The position numbers were made by a program, and so were the translations under genes. The notes under the pieces were generated by a model that searched no databases, was not told where the DNA came from, and worked only from the letters and a program-made list of their open reading frames with translations. This document shows positions 36,467 to 45,191 of a DNA stretch of 64,000 bases, piece after piece. The DNA is from JAIEPW01 sp964406035 (GTDB lineage: Bacteria > Acidobacteriota > Terriglobia > Bryobacterales > Bryobacteraceae). The stretch is taken from the NCBI GenBank assembly GCA_964406035.1, contig CAYOQB010000005.1:1-64000 (forward strand), given 5' to 3'. Position 1 is the stretch's first letter. Every line of letters starts with the position of its first letter.

Positions 36467-37027
36467 ATGAACATCGTTTACACGCGCAATCACGGATTGA
36501 GTCCGGAACAACTCCGGAAGATTGAAGCCAAGTTCGGGAAGCTGGCGAAGATGGTGGAGCGCAATGGAGAACGCGAGGCTCGCGTGATCCTGAAGAGCGA
36601 ACGCCACCTCCATCACGCCGAGATCACGATGAATCTGTACGATCATCCGATCGTGGCGACGGCCAGCGACGGGGATCGGTTTACCGCGATCTCCGGCGCC
36701 GTCGAGAAGATGGAAGCGCAGGCCAAGAAGCTGATGGCCAAGTGGCGCGGAACGCACCGCGGGGCCAAGGCGGAGACGGTCCGCAGGGAGCCCGCGGTGA
36801 AGGCCAAGGCGAAACGGGCGGCGGAGCCCGCCGAGGCGCCGGCGCCGGCCACGGGACGCGTGTACCGCGTCAATCACCAGTCGCGGCGCAAGCCGATGAC
36901 GCTGGAAGAAGCGGTGCTCGAAATGGAGAGCGGCGCCGCCTACGTGGCCTATCGCGACGCCGATCGCGATTGCACCTCCGTGCTGATCCGCCGCCAAGAC
37001 GGCAATTTCGACCTGATCGAATCGTGA
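36467..37027 (+). CDS. hpf: Long-form ribosome hibernation promoting factor
   Basis: Binds the 30S decoding and mRNA channel and dimerises ribosomes to 100S when growth stops. The N-terminal HPF/RaiA domain covers about 1-100 (MNIVYTRNHGLSPEQLRKIE, VILKSERHLHHAEITMNLYD). A Lys/Ala/Pro linker covers about 100-130, and the C-terminal dimerisation domain spans about 130-186 (YRVNHQSRRKPMTLEEAVLE). The ATG with GAGG at about seven bases was chosen over the longer reading. Its TGA overlaps the rapZ GTG, so the two are coupled. Confidence 0.93.
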   Translation: MNIVYTRNHGLSPEQLRKIEAKFGKLAKMVERNGEREARVILKSERHLHHAEITMNLYDHPIVATASDGDRFTAISGAVEKMEAQAKKLMAKWRGTHRGAKAETVRREPAVKAKAKRAAEPAEAPAPATGRVYRVNHQSRRKPMTLEEAVLEMESGAAYVAYRDADRDCTSVLIRRQDGNFDLIES

Positions 37028-37992
37028 AAGCGCGCAAAGCGAAGGCCGTCAAGCCGAAGCCGGCAAAGAAGAGGGCGCCGGCAGTGAAGCCGGAGCCGCA
37101 GTCCGCCGCTGCCCCGGCGGGCAGCTCGGGCGATCTTGCCACCACGGAACTGGTGATCATCACGGGGCTGAGCGGGTCCGGCAAGGGGACGGTGCTGCGC
37201 GCGCTGGAGGACCTCGGCTTTTACGCCGTCGACAACCTGCCGATCGACCTGCTGCAGACCTTCGCCGACCTGACCCGGGATGCGGCGAATATCCGGCGCG
37301 CGGCGCTGGTAGTGGATATCCGGGAAGGCACCGCGCTGGAGCGGCTGCCGGCGATGCTCAATCGCATTCGCGCGACCGTGCCCACCACGCTGCTGTTCCT
37401 GGAAGCGGCGGACCCGGTTCTTACGCGACGCTACAGCGAGACGCGGCGTCCGCATCCGCTCGGCACCGGCGCCTCCGTCCCGGACAGCATCCATCGCGAG
37501 CGGGCCCTGCTGGAGCCGATCCGCGCCCTGGCGGATCACGTGGTGGATACTTCGCGATTCAACGTCCACGACCTGCGGGATTTGGTGCGCGGCAAGTTTC
37601 AGGGCGAGGGCGAGACCGACGACATCATGGTCTATGTAACCAGTTTCGGCTACCGCCACGGCGTTCCCGGCGATGCCGATCTGGTGTTCGACGTCCGCTT
37701 CCTGCCCAATCCGAACTACATCCCCGCGTTCAAGCACAAGACCGGGAAGCAAAAGCGCGTGGCGGACTACATCCGCAGCTTCCCGCAGACGGCGGAGTTC
37801 ATCGAGCGCATTTCCGATCTGCTGATTTACCTGCTGCCCCATTACATCCGGGAAGGCAAGAGCTACCTGACCATTGCGTTCGGATGCACGGGCGGGCATC
37901 ACCGCTCCGTAATGATCGCGAGCGACATGTTCCAGCGGCTGAAAGCCGCGGGTTATCAGGTGAAGGAATCGCACCGGGACATCGCGCGTTAG
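37024..37992 (+). CDS. rapZ: RapZ-family nucleotide-binding protein (RNase adapter)
   Basis: P-loop protein; in enterobacteria RapZ guides RNase E to the GlmZ small RNA, but the role elsewhere is less certain. Walker A GLSGSGKGT is at 48-56 and the conserved C-terminal block FGCTGGHHRSV is present, as is YAVDNLPIDLL. A Lys/Pro/Ala-rich extension of about 38 residues precedes the P-loop domain (KARKAKAVKPKPAKKR), unusual for the family and possibly RNA-binding or disordered. 322 residues total. The GTG start overlaps the hpf stop. Symbol by homology only. Confidence 0.9.
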   Translation: MKARKAKAVKPKPAKKRAPAVKPEPQSAAAPAGSSGDLATTELVIITGLSGSGKGTVLRALEDLGFYAVDNLPIDLLQTFADLTRDAANIRRAALVVDIREGTALERLPAMLNRIRATVPTTLLFLEAADPVLTRRYSETRRPHPLGTGASVPDSIHRERALLEPIRALADHVVDTSRFNVHDLRDLVRGKFQGEGETDDIMVYVTSFGYRHGVPGDADLVFDVRFLPNPNYIPAFKHKTGKQKRVADYIRSFPQTAEFIERISDLLIYLLPHYIREGKSYLTIAFGCTGGHHRSVMIASDMFQRLKAAGYQVKESHRDIAR

Positions 37993-38837
37993 CGTTTGGC
38001 GGCGAAGCGGAACGCGACGCCCAGCGCGACCAGGCTGACGGCGAAGCCCGCGGCGGCGTCCACCGCGTAGTGATACCGTCCGTAAACGGTCGCGATCGCG
38101 ACCAGGGTCGCGTATCCCGCCATGGCGCCGGCGATCCAACGTTTTTCGCGCGGCACGGAGACCAGCAATCCCCAGGCGGCGGAGAAGGCGGAAGACACGT
38201 GCGCGCTGGGAAACACGCTGGAGTGGATTCCGTACCCGCCCACGATCCGCAGGTTCAGCTCGCGAATCGCGGTGGTGATCGCGGGCAGGTCCAGGCCGGG
38301 GAATACTGCTCGCGGCGGCTCCGACGGGAAGTACGGGAAGAGCGCATACGCGCCGAGTGTGCCTGTCAGGTAAACCAGAAGGAAGCGGCTGGTGCAGGAT
38401 TGCCGCCTCAGCAGGTAGAGCACGAGCAGTCCGAACGGGCCGACGGCGTAGACCAGCAGGTAGCTGAACTCCAGAATGCCCGGCAGGATGACGCCGGCGC
38501 TCTCGATGGCGGCGCGCAGCCGGAAGTCGTCCAGCACCAGCCGGTCCCAGGCGATCCACTGCTGCTCCAGTTCGTGGGTGTGGCGCTCCGGGCGAAACAG
38601 GTTCATCTGGCGGTACGCGACCAGGGTGAAGGCGAGCGCCATCAAATCCCGCCGCAGCATGTAATCGCGAGCCGCGTGGCGCACTGCCCACAGCCCCGCT
38701 AAGACGATGCCGAGGACCAGAAAGATCCAGCCGCGCCGCGCCCATCCCACCGGAAAGATCAGCGATGCCGCCGCGACGTAGCCGAAGTAAGCGGCCAGCA
38801 GCTTCTCGGCGGCGCGCAGCTTCATTTGCTCCGGCAT
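37989..38837 (-). CDS. PAP2-family membrane phosphatase
   Basis: Inner-membrane phosphatidic-acid-phosphatase-like protein, 282 residues with about six helices. The PSxH motif reads PSAHVSS and the third motif reads YGRYHYAVDAAAG (the x-R-x5-H-x3-D pattern), giving the catalytic histidines. The first lysine-rich motif is not clear. It could dephosphorylate lipid phosphates such as undecaprenyl pyrophosphate or phosphatidylglycerolphosphate. Its stop overlaps the convergent rapZ stop by four bases. Substrate is inference. Confidence 0.8.
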   Translation of the reverse strand: MPEQMKLRAAEKLLAAYFGYVAAASLIFPVGWARRGWIFLVLGIVLAGLWAVRHAARDYMLRRDLMALAFTLVAYRQMNLFRPERHTHELEQQWIAWDRLVLDDFRLRAAIESAGVILPGILEFSYLLVYAVGPFGLLVLYLLRRQSCTSRFLLVYLTGTLGAYALFPYFPSEPPRAVFPGLDLPAITTAIRELNLRIVGGYGIHSSVFPSAHVSSAFSAAWGLLVSVPREKRWIAGAMAGYATLVAIATVYGRYHYAVDAAAGFAVSLVALGVAFRFAAKR

Positions 38838-38898
38838 CTCAACCAGAGTCTCACGCCGGGAAGCGGATCAGATCCGCAAGATTGTTAGGCTGAATAAG

Positions 38899-40983
38899 TT
38901 GGATCTCACCACACCGGTCAAATACATCAAGGGCGTCGGTCCCGCGCGCGCGGCCCTGCTGGAGGCCAAGGGCCTGCATACCGTGGAGGACCTACTGCTG
39001 TATGCGCCGTTCCGGTACGAGGACCGGCGTAACGTAAAGCCGATCGCCCTGCTCGCTCCGGGCGAAATGGCCACGGTGATCGCGGAGGTGCGCTCGGCGC
39101 GCGTGTCCGGATTCCAGCGCCGCAATCTGGGGATGTTCCAGGCGTCCTTTACCGACGGATCCGGCGTGATTCTTCACGGCAAGTGGTTCCACGGGGCGTT
39201 CCTGCAGAAGATCCTGGAGCCCGGCGTGAAGGTCGCGCTGTTCGGCAAGGTCGAGATCGACAGCTACGGCGGCGGGCTGACCATGATGCATCCCGACCAC
39301 GAGGTGCTGTCGGATGACGAAGGCGACGCTGGGTTGCACACCGGGCGAGTGGTTCCAGTGTACGAAGCGGCGGGCAAGGTCACGGCGCGGCAGTTGCGCG
39401 GGATTCTGCACCGCGCGCTGGAAGCGCAGGGCATGGCGGATCACCTTCCAGAGCCGATCCGCGCGCGCCTGAAACTGCTGGAGCGCTGGAACGCGGTCCG
39501 CGAGCTTCACTTCCCGCCCCCGGACGCCGACCTCCGGCTGCTCAACTCCTTCCGCTCTCCGGGGCAGTTCCGGATGATCTTCGAGGAGTTCTTCTGGCTG
39601 GAGACGGGCCTTTCGCTGAAGAAAGCGCGAGCCAAGGTGCGGACCGGCATCGCGTTCGAATTGAACGATCGCGTACGGGAGCAGATCAAGAAAATGCTCC
39701 CCTTCCGTCCGACAGGGGCGCAGAAGAGGGTGCTGGGCGAGATCGCCAAGGACATGGCCTCGCCCACGCCGATGTATCGGCTGCTGCAGGGCGACGTGGG
39801 CAGCGGCAAGACTCTGGTGGCGGCAGAGGCGGCGATCATCGCCATCGAGAACGGATATCAGGTGGCCGTGCTCGCGCCCACGGAGATTCTGGCGGCGCAG
39901 CATTACTTCTACTTCAAGAAGTTGTTCCAGCCGCTGGGCTACACCCCGGTGCTGCTGACCGGTTCGTCAACAGCTCGCGAGAAGACGCAGTTGAAGAAGC
40001 TGTTGCACATGGGCCTGGCGCAAGTGGCCATCGGAACGCACGCGCTGCTCGAAAAAGACGTGGAGTTCGCCAGGCTGGGCCTGGCGGTGATCGACGAACA
40101 GCATCGATTTGGCGTGGAACAGCGGCTGAAGCTGGTGGAGAAAGGCGCCGATTGCGACGTGCTGGTGATGACCGCGACCCCGATTCCGCGCACGCTCGCG
40201 CTGACGGTCTACGGCGATCTGGATGTCTCCGTGATCGACGAACTGCCGCCGGGACGCAAATCCGTGGTCACGCGGCACGTCACCGAAGACAAATTGGAGC
40301 AGGTGTGGAGCTTCGTGCAGCGCGAGATCGAAAAGGGGCGCCAGGCCTACGTGGTGTACCCGGCCATTGAAGAGTCGGAAGCGATGAAAGCGGCCGAGCA
40401 GATGCACGCCCATCTCTCGCGGGTGGTGTTTCCGGAGCTTGAAGTCGGCCTGCTGCACGGCAAGATGACCACGGACGCCAAGGAGCAGGCGATGGAGCGG
40501 TTCGCCCGCGGCGAGACCAAGATCCTGGTTTCGACGACCGTGATCGAGGTCGGAGTGGATGTTCCGAACGCCACCGTGATGGTCATCGAGCACGCGGAGC
40601 GGTTCGGCCTTTCGCAGTTGCACCAATTGCGCGGCCGCGTTGGCCGGGGCGGGGAGCAGAGCTACTGCGTGCTGGTGACCGGCAAGCTGAACGATGTGGC
40701 GCGGGAGCGGATCCGCACGCTGGTGGATTCGAACGATGGCTTCCATATCGCCGAAATGGACATGCGCCTGCGCGGGCCGGGCGAGTTCTTCGGCACCCGG
40801 CAATCCGGCCTTCCGGCATTCCGCATCGGCGATATTGTCCGCGACAGCGACATCCTGGAACTGGCGCGGCGTGAGGCCACGACCTTCGTCGAGAACCCGC
40901 CCTCGGAAGCGGACCTTCGCCGCGCGCTCGAGTACATCCGCGATCACTGGCAGCGGCGGTACGGACTGGTGCTGGTGGGATGA
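38899..40983 (+). CDS. recG: ATP-dependent DNA helicase RecG
   Basis: Branch-migration helicase that processes stalled forks and Holliday junctions. The N-terminal part has the KGVGPARAALLEAKG helix-hairpin-helix start and an OB-fold wedge (residues about 60-180). Walker A GDVGSGKT lies near residue 297, the DEQH box near residue 399 (IDEQHRFGVEQR), and motif VI-like QLRGRVGRGGEQS near 575. 694 residues is normal. The TTG start lacks an obvious strong ribosome site. Its TGA overlaps the rsmD ATG. Confidence 0.96.
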   Translation: MDLTTPVKYIKGVGPARAALLEAKGLHTVEDLLLYAPFRYEDRRNVKPIALLAPGEMATVIAEVRSARVSGFQRRNLGMFQASFTDGSGVILHGKWFHGAFLQKILEPGVKVALFGKVEIDSYGGGLTMMHPDHEVLSDDEGDAGLHTGRVVPVYEAAGKVTARQLRGILHRALEAQGMADHLPEPIRARLKLLERWNAVRELHFPPPDADLRLLNSFRSPGQFRMIFEEFFWLETGLSLKKARAKVRTGIAFELNDRVREQIKKMLPFRPTGAQKRVLGEIAKDMASPTPMYRLLQGDVGSGKTLVAAEAAIIAIENGYQVAVLAPTEILAAQHYFYFKKLFQPLGYTPVLLTGSSTAREKTQLKKLLHMGLAQVAIGTHALLEKDVEFARLGLAVIDEQHRFGVEQRLKLVEKGADCDVLVMTATPIPRTLALTVYGDLDVSVIDELPPGRKSVVTRHVTEDKLEQVWSFVQREIEKGRQAYVVYPAIEESEAMKAAEQMHAHLSRVVFPELEVGLLHGKMTTDAKEQAMERFARGETKILVSTTVIEVGVDVPNATVMVIEHAERFGLSQLHQLRGRVGRGGEQSYCVLVTGKLNDVARERIRTLVDSNDGFHIAEMDMRLRGPGEFFGTRQSGLPAFRIGDIVRDSDILELARREATTFVENPPSEADLRRALEYIRDHWQRRYGLVLVG

Positions 40984-41504
40984 GGGTCATCGCGGGAGAG
41001 TTCCGCAGCCGCGCAATCAAGTCGCTGCGGGGGATGGAGACGCGCCCGACCCCGGATCGCTTGCGCGAGGCGCTGTTTAACATCCTGGCGCCGGAGATCG
41101 AGGGCGCGGTGTTCGTGGATGCTTATGCAGGCACGGGCGCGGTAGGGATTGAAGCTCTCAGCCGCGGGGCGCGCCGCGTCATCTTTCTGGAGAGATCGAA
41201 GGCCGCGTGCGCCATCATCCGCGAAAACCTGCGATCGCTGGGCGCGGCGGCTCGCGCGGAGATCCGCTGCGTTCCCGCCATCCGGTATCTGGGCTCCGCG
41301 GCGGCGGAGATCGTGTTCCTGGATCCGCCCTATGCGGAGGAGAAGGAATACGACGCGGCGCTGCGCGCGCTGGCCGGGACTCCGGTCCCGCTGGTGATCG
41401 CCCAGCACTCTCCCCGCCTGAAGCTGCGCGAGGAATACGGCGGGTTGCGGCGAACGAGGGTGCTAAACCAGGGCGATAACGAGCTCAGCTTCTACCGGCG
41501 ATAA
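40980..41504 (+). CDS. rsmD: 16S rRNA (guanine966-N2)-methyltransferase
   Basis: SAM-dependent methyltransferase acting on helix 31 of 16S rRNA. It begins MRVIAGEFRSRAIKSL with RPTPDRLREALFNIL, the RsmD signature. The SAM motif is FVDAYAGTGAVGIEALSRGA and the catalytic DPPY lies near residue 115. 174 residues is typical. It is coupled to recG by an ATGA overlap, an arrangement common in bacteria. Confidence 0.92.
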   Translation: MRVIAGEFRSRAIKSLRGMETRPTPDRLREALFNILAPEIEGAVFVDAYAGTGAVGIEALSRGARRVIFLERSKAACAIIRENLRSLGAAARAEIRCVPAIRYLGSAAAEIVFLDPPYAEEKEYDAALRALAGTPVPLVIAQHSPRLKLREEYGGLRRTRVLNQGDNELSFYRR

Positions 41505-41546
41505 AGAAGCATCGAAACGTTCCCTTGCCTGTACCGTCCATCAGGC

Positions 41547-42164
41547 ATGCTGCGGATCGCACCCCTTCTGGTTTCGCTGGCGCTGAGCGCGGCCGGCACT
41601 CCCTCTTTCGTCGACACGGTGGTGGCAAAGCTTGATTTGAAGGCGGGGGAGTGCGTGGCCGACATTGGCGCCGGCCAGGGCCGCTTCACCCGGGCGATGT
41701 CGCGGCTTGTGGGCGACAGCGGTAAGGTATACGCGGTGGACCTGGACATTGTGCGCGCGCTTCCAGCGCTGCGCGAAATCGCGGCGAAGCAACCCAACGT
41801 GGTCCCGGTGGAGGGCGAAGAAAACAGTCCACGGCTGCAGCCGAACTCCGTCGATGCGGTGCTGATCGTGATCGCTTATCACGAGTTCCGGAAGCCGGAA
41901 GAGATGCTGCGCAACATCGCGACGGCTTTGAAACCCGGCGGCCGGCTGCTGCTGGTGGAGGATACGCCCAGGCCGTCGGCGAAAACACGCGAGGAGCAGA
42001 CCCGTTCCCACGACCTGGCTTCCGAAATCGCCATTCCGGAACTCGAGAAGGCTGGGTTTCAGCTTGTCTCGCTCGACAACGACGTGGTCGACAGCACCGA
42101 TCGCGGCGGGCGGAAGTGGATGGCTCTGTTCCGGCTGCGCGATTCTCAGCCCGGCAGCCGGTAG
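41547..42164 (+). CDS. Class I methyltransferase with a signal-peptide-like N terminus
   Basis: A 205-residue SAM-dependent methyltransferase fold: motif I ADIGAGQGRFTRAM (about 38-51), acidic loop YAVDLD, motif II-like AVLIVIAYHEF and the ALKPGGRLLLVED strand-loop. The first 18 residues (MLRIAPLLVSLALSAAG) look like a secretion signal, which is odd because SAM is cytoplasmic. Either the start is artefactual or the domain is catalytically idle. Similar signal-bearing methyltransferases occur in Acidobacteriota by recollection. It overlaps the 3' end of the convergent acyl-CoA ligase by 19 bases. Confidence 0.72.
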   Translation: MLRIAPLLVSLALSAAGTPSFVDTVVAKLDLKAGECVADIGAGQGRFTRAMSRLVGDSGKVYAVDLDIVRALPALREIAAKQPNVVPVEGEENSPRLQPNSVDAVLIVIAYHEFRKPEEMLRNIATALKPGGRLLLVEDTPRPSAKTREEQTRSHDLASEIAIPELEKAGFQLVSLDNDVVDSTDRGGRKWMALFRLRDSQPGSR

Positions 42165-43784
42165 TCTTTGAACTGAGCCCGCAGCTTGGTTTTCAGCAGC
42201 TTGCCGGTGGCCGTGTGCGGCAGTTCGTCCACGAACACGACATCATCCGGCATCCACCACTTCACGATGCGGTCGGCCAGGAAGCGGAGCACGCCGTCTT
42301 TATCGAGAGAAGAGCCCGGCTTGCGCACCACCAGCAGCAGCGGGCGCTCCTGCCATTTCTCGTGGGGAAGTCCGATCACCGCCGCTTCCTGAATCTCGGG
42401 GTGGCCAACAGCGGCGTTCTCCAGGTCGATGGAGGAGATCCATTCTCCGCCGGACTTTGATTACGTCCTTGGCGCGATCGGTAATCTGCATATAGCCGTC
42501 GGCGTCCAGGTTGGCGACATCGCCGGTGGTGAAGAAGCCGTCCTGATCCAGAATGCGGCCGCCTTCCTCCTTGAAGTAGCCGCTGGTGATCCAGGGTCCG
42601 CGGACCTTCAGGTTGCCGGAGCTCCTGCCGTCGTGCGGCAGCGGGTTGCCATTGTCGTCCTCGATCTTCAGATCGACGCCGTAAACCGCCCGCCCCTGCT
42701 TGCACTGGTAGTCCAGCCGTTGTTGCAGCGGAAGATCCTTGTGCTTGTGCAGCAGCGTGCCTACGGTTCCGAGCGGCGACATCTCCGTCATGCCCCAGGC
42801 GTGCAGGACGAACGTGTTGAACTCGGTGGCGAACCGCTCGATCATGGCCCGCGGCGCGGCCGAACCGCCAATCACCACTCGCTCCAGCCGGATCCTGCTC
42901 CGGTCCACGTCCGGGTTAGCGTCCAAATACGAGAAGAAGTTCAGCCAAACGGTCGGCACGCCGAGCGAGAAGTTGCAGTCTTCGCCGGTCAGCAGATTGC
43001 AGATGCTCTTTCCGTCCAGATGAGGGCCGGGCAGCACGAGCTTCGCGCCGCACATCGCCGCGCCATAGGGAACGCCCCAGGCATTGGCGTGAAACAGGGG
43101 CACGATCACCAGGGCGTTGTCCATGGTGCTCAGTCCCAGGCCATCGCGCATGCAGACGGCGTAGGAGTGCAACACCGTGGACCGGTGCCCGTAGAGCACG
43201 CCCTTGGGATTCCCGGTGGTCCCGGAGGTGTAGCAAAGGGAGGACGCGGTCCGTTCGTCGAACACCGGCCAGGTGAATTGTGGCGGCTGCGCGGCGATCC
43301 ACTCTTCATAGCAGATCAGGTCCGGGATGGCGGTCTTCGCTGGCATGTGTTCGCGATCGGTCATCAGCACGTAGCCGCGCACGCTCTTGAGATGCGGCGC
43401 GACCTTCTCCAGCAGGGGCAGGAAGGTCAAGTCGAAGAAGATGAACTTGTCTTCGGCGTGATTGGCGATGTACTCGATCTGCTCCGGAAACAGCCGGGGG
43501 TTGATGGTGTGCAGCACCGCGCCGATGCCGGAGACCGCATAGTAAAGCTCCATGTGCCGGTAAGTGTTCCAGGCGAGCGTCGCGATGCGGTCGCCGGTCT
43601 GAGCGCCCATCGCGATGAGCGCGTTGGCGGCCTGCTTGGAGCGCCGCTGCAGGTCGCTATAATTGCAGCGATGAAGCGGGCCTTCGACGGTCTGGGTCAC
43701 GATCTCCCGGTCGCCGTGGAATTCGGCGGCGAAGTCGATGAGGCTCGAAATGAGAAGAGGGCGGTCCTGGATCAGCGAGAGCAT
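42146..43784 (-). pseudogene. Medium/long-chain acyl-CoA ligase interrupted by one base
   Basis: Adenylate-forming acyl-CoA ligase (about 546 codons if corrected). The N-terminal part from 43784 has the AMP-binding loop SSLCYTSGTTGNPKGVLYGH and GMTEMSPLG. Near 42455 the frame shifts: ATC AAA G-TCC GGC GGA GAA TGG reads through to a wrong frame after DVIK, while the correct continuation (SGGEWISSIDLENAAVGHPE, then the C-terminal lysine region PHTATGKLLKTKLR) lies one frame over. A single extra base explains it. If real, the catalytic lysine domain is lost and the gene is dead; a sequencing or assembly error is equally possible. The ORF otherwise shows no decay. Confidence 0.8.
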
Positions 43785-43858
43785 TCGGGTTTGATTTTAT
43801 GTGATTGTCCATCCTCAGGGCACTAACCCGTTCGGGGGCAGGCACGTCAAAGGTCAGA

Positions 43859-45145
43859 ATGAGACAAGAGTGGGCGTTGACCATCGTCCTGGCAATGGGA
43901 CACCTCGCATACGGCTTCCAAGCGGCTCCAGCAGTCGAGGCGGGGGAACTGGCGAAACGGGTGAATGCGTACCTGGAGCCCTATGAGCGAGCGGGACATC
44001 TCTCGGGAGTTCTTATCGTGGCGCGCGGTCCGGAGCTGATCCTGGAGAAAGCCTACGGACAAGCGAACCGCGAACTGCGCGTTCCGAATACCCGAGACAC
44101 GAGATTCAACGTCGCATCGATCACCAAGCCGATCACCCAGATCATCGGCGTCAAGCTCCTGGAGCAGAAGCGATTTGCCATCAGCGACAAGCTGTCCAAG
44201 TGGATTCCGGAGTTTCCGAACGGCGATCGCATCACCGTGGAACAGTTGTGGCGTCACCGCGCCGGGATTCCCCATCAAGTGACAGCGTTGGAAGACGAAG
44301 TACGGCCGATGACTCCCGCGGAAGTGACGGCGCTTGCCGCCAAGAAACCGCTTCAGTTTGAGCCCGGAGCGCGGGAAGGCTACAGTTCCGGCGGCTACAC
44401 CGTGTTGACGCGGGTTCTGGAACTCGCCTCGGGAAAAAGCTATCCCGAACTGCTGCAGGAGCATGTTTTCGGACCCGCGGGCATGACCCGGACCGCGCAT
44501 GTCTCGAGCATCGAGATACTGCCGGATCGGGCTGCCTCCTTCGGCTTTGGCCCCAAGGGGTTTGAAAACGCCCGACTGATGGACTACACGCATCTGGCGG
44601 GCGCCGGATCACTCTACTCGACCGCACCCGATCTGCTGGCGTTGATGCGAGCCGTTGTCGACGGGAAGTTCGGCGCCAGCGTGAAGGCGAGTTTGATGCG
44701 GGAATCGGGGTTGAACTGGAACGGCCTCGTGAACCAGTTCCGCGCGTTCGCCCGATACGAGAAAGCAGGCGACTTCTATATCGTGTACACATCGAATCTC
44801 TTCTCCGGCGCTGCCGATCGCATGCGTCAGGACCTGCCCAAGGTGCTTCGCGGCGAAACCGTTCCTCCCGCGACCGAGATTCGCATGCAGCCCACGCCGG
44901 TGCCGGTCAGCCAGTTGCGTTCCCTGGAGGGCGGGTACGACATGAACGGATCCCTATTGAACGTTCGTGAGGACCACGGTTTTCTCCGCGTCAATGACCG
45001 GTTGCTGGTGCCCTCCGGGCCCGGTTCGTTCTTCTGTCCCCAGGATTACGGAACGATTCAGTTCCGGATGGATGATGCAGGCAAGCCGGTGGGAATGGAC
45101 TGGACCAGCGGTGGAGCCGTAATCCAGATCCCACGGAAGCAGTGA
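43859..45145 (+). CDS. Secreted serine beta-lactamase-like hydrolase
   Basis: Serine hydrolase of the class C beta-lactamase/esterase fold. Signal peptide residues 1-22 (LTIVLAMGHLAYGFQA). The active-site motif SITK places the nucleophile at Ser87 and Lys90. A YSSGGY block stands where YxN is usual, and GAGSLYST is the third motif. A short C-terminal domain (about 345-428) may be a lipocalin-like or DUF3471 extension. The ATG is chosen for its AAGGT ribosome site; the longer reading lacks a signal peptide at its start. Peptidase or esterase activity is inferred, not antibiotic resistance. Confidence 0.82.
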   Translation: MRQEWALTIVLAMGHLAYGFQAAPAVEAGELAKRVNAYLEPYERAGHLSGVLIVARGPELILEKAYGQANRELRVPNTRDTRFNVASITKPITQIIGVKLLEQKRFAISDKLSKWIPEFPNGDRITVEQLWRHRAGIPHQVTALEDEVRPMTPAEVTALAAKKPLQFEPGAREGYSSGGYTVLTRVLELASGKSYPELLQEHVFGPAGMTRTAHVSSIEILPDRAASFGFGPKGFENARLMDYTHLAGAGSLYSTAPDLLALMRAVVDGKFGASVKASLMRESGLNWNGLVNQFRAFARYEKAGDFYIVYTSNLFSGAADRMRQDLPKVLRGETVPPATEIRMQPTPVPVSQLRSLEGGYDMNGSLLNVREDHGFLRVNDRLLVPSGPGSFFCPQDYGTIQFRMDDAGKPVGMDWTSGGAVIQIPRKQ

Positions 45146-45191
45146 AGCCGCAGCAGGGAGGGCGGGCTTTTCGCTATGATTCCCTTCTGCG

